The notes below the pieces were generated by a model. It made no database searches and was not told the DNA's origin. It was given only the letters and a program-made list of their open reading frames with translations. Position numbers and translations under genes: made by a program. Below, in pieces: positions 1 to 5,118 of a stretch of DNA of 5,661 nt (position 1 is the first letter of the stretch; each line of letters starts with the position of its first letter). The stretch covers positions 13,691-19,351 of the forward strand of contig PMCC01000127.1 of the NCBI GenBank assembly GCA_003155275.1, written 5' to 3'. The stretch comes from Actinomycetota bacterium. Its GTDB lineage: Bacteria; Actinomycetota; Humimicrobiia; Humimicrobiales; Humimicrobiaceae.

Positions 1-452
1 GCCTTGGTAATGTCCGGGAAACTATTGGCAACATACATCTTTTTAAGTGTGGAATTTTTAATGTCATTTATAACATCATCAAACATATCCTCCACTTCCC
101 CTAAAACCAGATGGTCCACTTCAGGGAATTCTTCGTAGCCTGTCGTAAACAGAGGGCCGCCTGCTACTATGGGTTTGCCTAGTTTCTGGACCCTGGCTAT
201 CACTCTCTTTGAAGAATCTTTTTGCACTATCATCGCGCTTATAAAAACATAATCGGCCCATTTTATCTGTTCATCTTTTAAAATCTCACAATTCATGTCT
301 ATAAGTTTCTTCTCCCAGGTATCGGGAAGCATGGAACCGATAGTCATAAGCCCCAGCGGAGGAAAAGATGCTGCTTTTCCCAAGAGCTTTAGGACTTTTT
401 TAAAACTCCAAAATGTATTTTCATAATCCGGATAAACCAATAATATTTTCAT
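1..452 (-). CDS. B12-binding-domain radical SAM protein, N-terminal part (runs off left edge)
   Basis: Only the first 150 codons lie in the window. They match the N-terminal cobalamin-binding-like Rossmann domain of the radical SAM proteins that carry a DUF4070 C-terminal region, the group that includes the hopanoid methylases HpnP and HpnR. Visible marks are the opening MKILLVYPDYENTFWSF, FPPLGL at residues 30-35, AGGPLFTTGYEEFPEVDH at 97-114 and LGEVED at 117-122. The usual cobalamin motif DxHxxG is not present: the equivalent place reads D52-M53-N54, so any cobalamin would be bound without a protein histidine ligand. The CxxxCxxC iron-sulfur motif should lie beyond the edge and cannot be checked. 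The ATG at 450-452 is preceded by GGAG (461-464) with 8 bases between, which fixes the start. The gene stands alone after a 408-base gap. Methylase or other C-C/C-S chemistry is possible, but the substrate cannot be told from this part. Confidence 0.85.
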   Translation of the reverse strand, partial: MKILLVYPDYENTFWSFKKVLKLLGKAASFPPLGLMTIGSMLPDTWEKKLIDMNCEILKDEQIKWADYVFISAMIVQKDSSKRVIARVQKLGKPIVAGGPLFTTGYEEFPEVDHLVLGEVEDMFDDVINDIKNSTLKKMYVANSFPDITK

Positions 453-511
453 TAAATCAACTCCATGGATTTCCTGTTTTGTTTTTTTTTATTAATATTC
501 TTCTTCTTATT

Positions 512-569
512 AAATTGCCCTGGATATTTTTAAAATAATCTATCCTTAAGCGCTTAGCCAGGACAATTT
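512..569 (-). promoter_or_regulatory. Long inverted repeat, predicted hairpin in the leader of the radical SAM gene
   Basis: Bases 512-523 (AAATTGCCCTGG) pair with 558-569 (CCAGGACAATTT) over 12 positions. The single mismatch (C518/A563) becomes a G-U pair in the leftward RNA, so the stem is continuous only in the sense of the radical SAM transcript. The 34-base loop contains a perfect 10-bp palindrome, TAAGCGCTTA, at 547-556. The structure ends 60 bases before the start codon. It is not followed by a U tract in the leftward direction, so it does not look like a simple terminator. It could be an RNA regulatory or stabilising element, or an operator. It matches no riboswitch class I know. Confidence 0.4.
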
Positions 570-584
570 TCCTTAAAAAATAAA

Positions 585-600
585 ATACTGTTAACAGTAT
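585..600. promoter_or_regulatory. Perfect 16-bp palindrome, candidate operator
   Basis: ATACTGTTAACAGTAT equals its own reverse complement. On the minus strand its edge supplies TATACT (601-596), a 5-of-6 match to a -10 box, although no good -35 box lies 16-18 bases upstream of it. The site is about 133 bases upstream of the radical SAM start. A dimeric repressor binding here would cover that -10 box. The role is inferred; only the symmetry is seen. Confidence 0.4.
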
Positions 601-860
601 AAACGATAATAATGAATTTTAGTTTTTATTAAGTAAAAAAATTGTAAAATTTTAAGTATTTGATTATAGGGAAAAAGACTTTTTTCTATCTGTGGACCTC
701 ACTCAATGCCGCAGCGCTTGAAGGGTGCCTGGAGATAAAGGCGCTAAAGAGTGCTGTATTATTGCTGATTGATATCTGATTATTTCCCGGATTTTACATG
801 CCGGCCTGATTAATAATATTTTGCGTACACTTTTTTTAGGATCAATGCCTGCTTCTTTAA

Positions 861-1769
861 TCATGCAACCCATGTTGCAACATATGAAATATCAGCACCT
901 GAAAGTGGTGTGCTTATACCTGCTAAAACTTCTGCTGATTTTAATTTCTGCCAATGGCCTTCTATTGCAAGTTCCCGGCAGGTTAACTCGAAGTGGCACA
1001 TGGCAATACCAATATCAATCATTTGCATGTCGACTCCAAAGGGGATTTTAGGATAATTTTTAGTCCTCTGTAAAAACAGATGAAATAATTTTGTATTTTT
1101 ATCCTTAAGCATTCTCCAGGGCTGCTTGTTTGATGCAGAAGGAGCGATACTTACCATCTCAAGCGGCTTTGCGTAAACCGAAGCCTCTTCAATTGAAAGC
1201 GGCGTGGCAAAATTGCCATTAAAAAATGATTCGCTCCATTGTCTCCTGTGATTTGAGCGTGCCACGCCCCGTATTATCCTGTCAACCAGCGCTCTTCTTG
1301 CGCCTTCATAACCAAATGGGGTAACTGCAGGTATCATCTCATTGTCTGCGACATTGATTTTCTTTGCAAAACCCGCCTTGTTAAAGGTGCCTCCAAGCCA
1401 GCATGTACCAAAGCCGGCATCTGTCAAATACAATATTATCTTTTCAAGCGCAAATCCATAATCTACAAATTTTTCTGCCGCAATGGAAATTTTGCCGTCA
1501 GGGGTTGAGTCTTTTTTTACAGTTCCGGCAATAAAATTTTTTGCGCCATTTATCATGCCATAAGTGCCAAGGCTGCGGAGCTGATCCCTGTCAAGCTCTG
1601 CAGTTTCGATTATTTCAAATCTTATTTCTGAATTGAAAGGAGTCTGCATGTCCCCACTCATAAAATCCTTTATCGCGGATTTATCTTTTTTGGGTATAGC
1701 AAGATCTTTATAAGTCCTTATAGATTTTCTTTCTGATATTACTGCATCTATTGGTTTTGAAAAAAACAT
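861..1769 (-). CDS. Two-lobed FMN nitroreductase-family protein (TM1586 type)
   Basis: The 302-residue product resembles the putative TM-nitroreductases, in which two nitroreductase-like lobes sit in one chain and bind FMN between them, whereas most family members are homodimers of about 200 residues. Lobe 1 opens with ISERKSIRTY (residues 11-20), the usual FMN-phosphate-contacting segment, and has GFGTCWLGGTF at 119-129. Lobe 2 has PLEMVSIAPSASNKQPWR at 202-219, a second FMN-contacting motif. It ends with YVATW, close to the usual end of the group, so it appears complete. The frame stays open to a TTG at 1868, but ATG 1769 is chosen because GGGAG (1779-1783) lies 9 bases upstream, the family alignment begins near there, and a promoter-like pair lies inside the extension. 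An NAD(P)H-dependent cytoplasmic reductase is likely; the substrate is unknown. Confidence 0.87.
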   Translation of the reverse strand: MFFSKPIDAVISERKSIRTYKDLAIPKKDKSAIKDFMSGDMQTPFNSEIRFEIIETAELDRDQLRSLGTYGMINGAKNFIAGTVKKDSTPDGKISIAAEKFVDYGFALEKIILYLTDAGFGTCWLGGTFNKAGFAKKINVADNEMIPAVTPFGYEGARRALVDRIIRGVARSNHRRQWSESFFNGNFATPLSIEEASVYAKPLEMVSIAPSASNKQPWRMLKDKNTKLFHLFLQRTKNYPKIPFGVDMQMIDIGIAMCHFELTCRELAIEGHWQKLKSAEVLAGISTPLSGADISYVATWVA

Positions 1770-1833
1770 TTGCCTGGTCTCCCGGATAATAATTTTTAAA
1801 AAATCTGAAATATTTTTTGAAGTTCTATTGGCC

Positions 1834-1862
1834 ATAATCGCATAATAACCACTACAGGTCAA
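1834..1862 (-). promoter_or_regulatory. Predicted sigma70-type promoter of the nitroreductase gene
   Basis: Reading leftward, TTGACC (1862-1857) and GATTAT (1839-1834) are separated by exactly 17 bases. They match the consensus boxes at 5 and 4 of 6 positions. Transcription would start near 1827, giving a leader of about 57 bases before ATG 1769. This supports the shorter gene model and a transcript independent of the upstream permease. Confidence 0.5.
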
Positions 1863-1867
1863 GCGCA

Positions 1868-1898
1868 ATACGGGCCGTCTTTATCCGGCAGCCCGTAT
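1868..1898. repeat. Inverted repeat between permease and nitroreductase genes
   Basis: ATACGGGC (1868-1875) pairs perfectly with GCCCGTAT (1891-1898) around a 15-base loop. It lies about 54 bases after the permease stop and ends 5 bases before the predicted -35 box of the nitroreductase promoter. In the leftward sense no U tract follows it, so it is a poor intrinsic terminator for the permease. It could still block read-through, or act as an operator beside the promoter. Confidence 0.4.
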
Positions 1899-1951
1899 AT
1901 TTTAAAAATTTTTATAATAATTCTCTATCGAATACCTTAAACCATTCCCTG

Positions 1952-3328
1952 TTATTTGACTATAAATCTTGTTGCCAGCGCCTGCGCTACAAATGCAACA
2001 GCAAATAAAACACTTGAAATAATCATAAGCGGATGCAGCTGCCTGCCTTTACCCTTAAACAGCTTTATCAAAGTATAACTTATAAACCCGAACCCTATTC
2101 CGTATGAAATATTATAGGTGAAAGGCATTATGATAATAGTTAAAAATGCCGGTATCCCTATTTCAAAATCCTTAAAATCGATCTTTGAGATAACACTCAT
2201 CATTAAAAACCCCACTATAATCAGGGCCGGAGCGGTAACAGGATATTTATAAGCTCCCTCGGCTGTCTGGACTCCCCCGCCGACTACTGCAATAAGCGGC
2301 GCAAAGAAAACAGAAAGCAGAAAGAGGACTCCGGTTGTCGTTGGCATGATCCCGGTCCTTCCGCCTTCGGACACGCCTGAAGCGCTTTCAATATAAGTGG
2401 TTATAGAGCTTGCGCCAAAAAGGCCTCCGACGATTGCAGCTCCTGAATCTACAAGCAGCACCCTGCGAAGTGATTTAAGATTGCCCTTTTCATCCAGCAG
2501 CCCGGCTTCTTCGCCGACACCTATTACGGTTCCCATGGTATCGAAAAAGTCCGTCATGAAAAGTGCAAAAATCATTATTATTGCTGCTATATTTACCGCC
2601 CCGTTACTCCAGACTGCGCCGGGGATATCTGCCTTAAAAAATAATGAAAAGCTCTGCGCTGTGGGCAGGCTTACAATTTGGGTTGGGAGTGGAATAATCC
2701 TGAATATCATACCCACTATAGTTGACCCGGCAATACCAATGAGGATGCCTCCCCTTACTTTATATGCAACAAGAATTACAGTCAGGATCAGGCCGAATGC
2801 AGCAAGCAGTGTATAGTTTGCTGTAAAATCTCCAAGTTTAACTGCCGTTGCAGGGTCCATGGCTACAAAGCCGGCCTCCTGGGCTCCAATAAAAGCAATG
2901 AACAAGCCTATGCCTACGCCTATTGCATATTTTAACCCCATTGGAATAGCGTTCATCAGGATCATTCGAAGTTTGGTCAAAACCATTATGAGGACAAGCA
3001 GGCCTTCTATAACGATTATTCCCATGGCTTGCTGCCAGGTCAGTCCGAGGCCAAGAATTATGGTAAAGGTAACCACTGCATTAATGCCCATGCCTGAGGC
3101 CAGCGCAAACGGCGTATTTGATACGAGCCCCATCATGATGCTCATTATCCCTGCGCCAAGGCAGGTTGACACTACAGCAGCCTCAAAAGGAATCCCTGTT
3201 GCGCCGCCGCTCGAAAGGATTGCAGGATTTACAAAAATGATGTAGGCCATTGTCATAAATGTGGTTATGCCTGCGACAATTTCCTTGCTGACTGTTGTAT
3301 TTCTTTCCTTTAGCCTGAAATAACTCAA
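1952..3328 (-). CDS. NCS2-family purine permease, AzgA/GhxP/PbuG type (adenine, guanine or hypoxanthine uptake)
   Basis: The 458-residue product is a full-length inner-membrane nucleobase symporter of the COG2252 branch of NCS2, with hydrophobic segments spread over the whole chain as expected for the usual 14-helix fold. Visible family marks are GITTFMTMAYIIFVNPAIL at residues 20-38, PFALASGMGINA at 73-84, FMTDFFDTMGT at 257-267, FGASSITTYIESASG at 304-318 and EGGRTG at 321-326. The acidic residues in the last-but-two and last-but-one motifs (for example D260, E314) lie where NCS2 carriers bind the base. The start is TTG at 3328-3326: a strong purine-rich site (GGAGG with G run, about 3333-3342) sits just upstream, no ATG is available there, and the N-terminus aligns with relatives at this point. 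A purine substrate is likely; which base cannot be decided. The short spacer upstream leaves no room for a purine riboswitch and I see none. Confidence 0.93.
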   Translation of the reverse strand: MSYFRLKERNTTVSKEIVAGITTFMTMAYIIFVNPAILSSGGATGIPFEAAVVSTCLGAGIMSIMMGLVSNTPFALASGMGINAVVTFTIILGLGLTWQQAMGIIVIEGLLVLIMVLTKLRMILMNAIPMGLKYAIGVGIGLFIAFIGAQEAGFVAMDPATAVKLGDFTANYTLLAAFGLILTVILVAYKVRGGILIGIAGSTIVGMIFRIIPLPTQIVSLPTAQSFSLFFKADIPGAVWSNGAVNIAAIIMIFALFMTDFFDTMGTVIGVGEEAGLLDEKGNLKSLRRVLLVDSGAAIVGGLFGASSITTYIESASGVSEGGRTGIMPTTTGVLFLLSVFFAPLIAVVGGGVQTAEGAYKYPVTAPALIIVGFLMMSVISKIDFKDFEIGIPAFLTIIIMPFTYNISYGIGFGFISYTLIKLFKGKGRQLHPLMIISSVLFAVAFVAQALATRFIVK

Positions 3329-3330
3329 GT

Positions 3331-3342
3331 TTTGCCCCCTCC
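3331..3342 (-). promoter_or_regulatory. Strong ribosome binding site that supports a TTG start for the permease
   Basis: Reading leftward, a GGGGAGGGGG run ends about 6 bases before the TTG at 3328-3326. It is the strongest Shine-Dalgarno sequence in the window and compensates for the weak start codon. No in-frame ATG or GTG lies at a suitable distance. Confidence 0.7.
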
Positions 3343-3400
3343 CCTTTTATTAAATATTTATAATAAGAAAATTATAATTTATTAGTAAAAGATATGGCTA

Positions 3401-3430
3401 ATTATACTTAATTATATTTAAAAGTTTCAA
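3401..3430 (-). promoter_or_regulatory. Predicted sigma70-type promoter of the permease gene
   Basis: Reading leftward, TTGAAA (3430-3425) and a perfect TATAAT (3406-3401) are 18 bases apart. Transcription would start near 3394 and give a leader of about 65 bases. The spacer DNA is so AT-rich that chance boxes are possible, but the pairing, spacing and position are good. Confidence 0.5.
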
Positions 3431-3456
3431 CAAAAAAATTTTTAGTTCTATATAAT
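3427..3456 (+). promoter_or_regulatory. Predicted promoter of the exonuclease gene, giving a very short or absent leader
   Basis: A perfect TATAAT lies at 3451-3456, only 10 bases before the ATG at 3467. Transcription would start near 3463, so the mRNA would have about 0-5 leader bases. This agrees with the absence of any Shine-Dalgarno sequence before that ATG. The -35 box is weak (TCAACA, 3427-3432, spacing 18) and overlaps the -35 box of the opposite permease promoter. Confidence 0.42.
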
Positions 3457-3466
3457 AATACTTAGC

Positions 3467-4033
3467 ATGAACCGTAAAATTGTCGCAATTGATTTTGAAA
3501 CTGCTAATGAGATGATTTCCAGCGCCTGCGCCCTGGGGATTGCTGTTATAGATGGAAACAAAATAACTGCTGTCAAACATTGGCTGATAAAACCCCCGGA
3601 GCTGCGTTTTAATTATTTTAATTCCTGCCTTCACAACATAACGGCAAAAGAGGTTGATAAGAAACCCGAGTTTTACCGCATCTGGCCTTCAATAAAAAAA
3701 TATCTCGAAGGCAATATAATTATTGCACATAATGCCGGCTTTGATATGGCTGTTTTAAGGTCAATCCTCAGAGTTTACCAAATCGAAATACCGGAGCTAT
3801 ACTATGCCTGCACCGTCTGCCTTTCAAGAAAAGTTTGGAAGGGATTTGATAATTACAGGCTAAATACAGTTGCTGATAACCTTGCAATCAGTTTTCAGCA
3901 CCATAATGCACGTGAGGATGCCTGCGCCTGTGCAAGAATTGCAATCACAGCCGCAGAGCATTTAAGGGCAGGCAGCTTTTTTGAGCTTATTGAAAAACTG
4001 CCGCTGAAAATAAACCGCCTGGAAGATATTTAA
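3467..4033 (+). CDS. Stand-alone DEDDh 3'-5' exonuclease (DnaQ/RNase T superfamily)
   Basis: The 188-residue product carries all three exonuclease motifs of the DnaQ-like fold: Exo I with D9 and E11 (AIDFETAN), Exo II AHNAGFD with D93, and Exo III HHNAREDA with H146 and D151. These supply the four metal-binding acids and the general-base histidine of the DEDDh class, so it should be an active two-metal nuclease removing nucleotides from 3' ends. The segments SACALGIAVI (19-28), CTVCLSRKVW (115-124) and NYRLNTVADNL (129-139) are typical of small stand-alone homologues related to the polymerase III epsilon subunit. It has no polymerase-binding tail, helicase or BRCT region, so a repair or RNA/DNA turnover role is more likely than replicative proofreading. 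ATG 3467 aligns with relatives but has no Shine-Dalgarno sequence. It is alone on its strand between a divergent promoter and a 182-base gap. Confidence 0.92.
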   Translation: MNRKIVAIDFETANEMISSACALGIAVIDGNKITAVKHWLIKPPELRFNYFNSCLHNITAKEVDKKPEFYRIWPSIKKYLEGNIIIAHNAGFDMAVLRSILRVYQIEIPELYYACTVCLSRKVWKGFDNYRLNTVADNLAISFQHHNAREDACACARIAITAAEHLRAGSFFELIEKLPLKINRLEDI

Positions 4034-4049
4034 AGATAAATTGCAGTAT

Positions 4050-4080
4050 TGCAATATTTTGCACTTTAGTTTATTATTAT
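4050..4080 (+). terminator. Weak candidate terminator after the exonuclease gene
   Basis: TGCAA (4050-4054) pairs with TTGCA (4059-4063) around a four-base loop and is followed by a T-rich run up to about 4084. The stem is short and AT-rich, and an overlapping alternative pairing (ATTGC/GCAAT, 4040-4055) exists, so termination here is only tentative. Confidence 0.22.
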
Positions 4081-4202
4081 TTTCGTGATAGTTTTAGAAA
4101 TGCCTGGTTTGATTTACGGCTGTAATTCCGGAAAGGACAATGCTTTAAAGAATTGGGTTTAAATTAATCTTTTTGAATAAAAATATTTAATTAAATAACA
4201 AT

Positions 4203-4208
4203 GGGGAG
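4203..4208 (+). promoter_or_regulatory. Ribosome binding site that fixes the aldolase start at 4216
   Basis: GGGGAG ends 7 bases before ATG 4216. The upstream in-frame ATG at 4201 overlaps this site and itself has no ribosome site, so it is not the start. Confidence 0.75.
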
Positions 4209-4215
4209 TGTCCAA

Positions 4216-5070
4216 ATGCCATACGTAAACACAAAAGAAATGCTGATAAAAGCACGGCAGCAGAAATATGTGGTCGGCGGATTTAATATCGTAAACCATA
4301 CTTCGCTTGTGGCTGTCATTGAAGCTGCAAAGGAAAATAATTCGCCCGTTATCATACAGACATCCCAGAAAACAGTTAAGGAACTTGGCTATAAGGTATT
4401 GCCGGCAGTCATCAAAGAGCTTGCTAAAGAAACTGATGTCCCGATTGCAATGATACTTGACCATGGCACAGATACAGAAGTAATAAAAAATTGCGTCGAG
4501 TTTGGCTGGACTTCCGTTATGATTGACGGTTCCGCTTACCCATTTGAAAAAAATATAGAAATCACGAAAAAAATTACTGATATGGCCCATTCAAAAAATG
4601 TCACTGTTGAAGGTGAACTCGGGCATATTGGAGGAATAGAGGAACACATAAGTGTTGACAGTGATAAGGTACTGCTTACAGACCCTGAAAAAGTCTTAGA
4701 GTTTGCCGAAAGGACACAAATCGATTCCCTTGCAGTGGCAATAGGTACAAAACACGGTTTTTACGACATAAAATATGAGCTTGATTTTAACCGCCTTGGA
4801 AAGATAATGGACATCACTGATTTTCCAATTGTCATTCACGGATGCTCGGGTCTTGCGGAGAATGACTTAAACAGGCTGATTTCTTTCTGCCCTTCCAAAA
4901 TGAATATATCCACGGAGATAAAACATATTTACATAGACTCCTGTAAAAAATATATTGAAGAACACCCGGATGAATATGAACCGGTAAAAAAGATAAGCTA
5001 CGTGCAGCAGCAGGTAAAAGAACTTGTCAAAAAATACATGGATATTTTTGGAAGCACCGGAAAAGCCTGA
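4216..5070 (+). CDS. Class II (zinc-dependent) ketose-bisphosphate aldolase
   Basis: The 284-residue product cleaves or forms a ketose 1,6-bisphosphate such as fructose or tagatose bisphosphate, giving dihydroxyacetone phosphate and an aldehyde phosphate. From ATG 4216, the numbering falls exactly on that of the GatY/KbaY enzymes: catalytic D82 and zinc ligand H83 in LDHGTD, E132/E134 in VEGELGHIGG, zinc ligand H180 in AIGTKHGFY, zinc ligand H208 in VIHGCSG, and NISTEIK at 230-236. The opening MPYVNTKEML is the usual family start. Two places are unusual: K179 precedes the zinc histidine where S, A or V is common, and C210 replaces the second glycine of HGGSG. NxxTE rather than NxDTD leans toward the tagatose-type (GatY/KbaY) or IolJ-like branch, but the natural sugar cannot be named. 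The PHP gene follows 48 bases downstream and is probably co-transcribed. Confidence 0.93.
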   Translation: MPYVNTKEMLIKARQQKYVVGGFNIVNHTSLVAVIEAAKENNSPVIIQTSQKTVKELGYKVLPAVIKELAKETDVPIAMILDHGTDTEVIKNCVEFGWTSVMIDGSAYPFEKNIEITKKITDMAHSKNVTVEGELGHIGGIEEHISVDSDKVLLTDPEKVLEFAERTQIDSLAVAIGTKHGFYDIKYELDFNRLGKIMDITDFPIVIHGCSGLAENDLNRLISFCPSKMNISTEIKHIYIDSCKKYIEEHPDEYEPVKKISYVQQQVKELVKKYMDIFGSTGKA

Positions 5071-5080
5071 TAAAATCAGG
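5066..5080. repeat. Small perfect hairpin at the aldolase stop codon
   Basis: CCTGAT (5066-5071) pairs with ATCAGG (5075-5080) around AAA, and the TGA stop (5068-5070) sits in the left arm. An A-rich run follows on the plus strand, so it is not an intrinsic terminator in the direction of the genes. It may only slow 3' decay between aldolase and PHP cistrons, or be chance. Confidence 0.3.
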
Positions 5081-5118
5081 AAAATAAATTATGACATTAT
5101 TCGGAGCTGATACCAGTC

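Larger units (their letters stand above)
453..860. other. 408-base gap with several dyad symmetries, no convincing gene
   Basis: This stretch separates the radical SAM start from the nitroreductase stop. Bases 453-690 are very AT-rich and hold the leader hairpin at 512-569 and the palindrome at 585-600. Bases 690-760 are distinctly richer in GC and hold nested inverted repeats at 700-753. The longest leftward frame I found here runs from 864 to 703 (53 codons); its ATG overlaps the nitroreductase TGA as ATGA, but there is no good ribosome site and I recognise no family in the product. A rightward open frame through about 658-779 is also unrecognised. The richer part may be a gene remnant or a structured RNA, but neither can be shown here. 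Confidence 0.5.

Noticed and set aside
690..800. Resemblance of GGGTGCC...GGAGATAA...CTGAT to a TPP riboswitch
   Set aside because: The required CTGAGA...ACCC and the second-half consensus are not in place, no thiamine gene follows, and the fragments are short enough to be chance.
864..883. GTTGCA inverted repeats at the nitroreductase end
   Set aside because: Arms TGCAAC/GTTGCA (864-869/874-879) are explained by the coding sequence of the last residues (VATWVA), and no U tract follows leftward.
821..1051. Rightward 76-codon frame
   Set aside because: It lies antisense within the nitroreductase, has no family likeness and no ribosome site; a shadow of the real gene.
2397..3245. Two rightward frames opposite the permease
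   Set aside because: Both are antisense to a well-supported membrane transporter and have the repetitive composition of reversed hydrophobic codons.
3329..3466. Purine riboswitch before the permease
   Set aside because: Such permeases often have one, but the 138-base spacer is almost pure AT with no conserved loops or three-way junction.
3398..3634. Leftward 78-codon frame opposite the exonuclease start
   Set aside because: It overlaps the Exo I coding region and the divergent promoter and has no recognisable content.
4100..4162. 20-codon rightward frame before the aldolase
   Set aside because: It has no ribosome site and no recognisable product; the upstream frame is closed by several stops. 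Likely chance.
4159..4590. Leftward 143-codon frame opposite the aldolase
   Set aside because: Aldolase motifs on the plus strand are complete and this frame matches no family.
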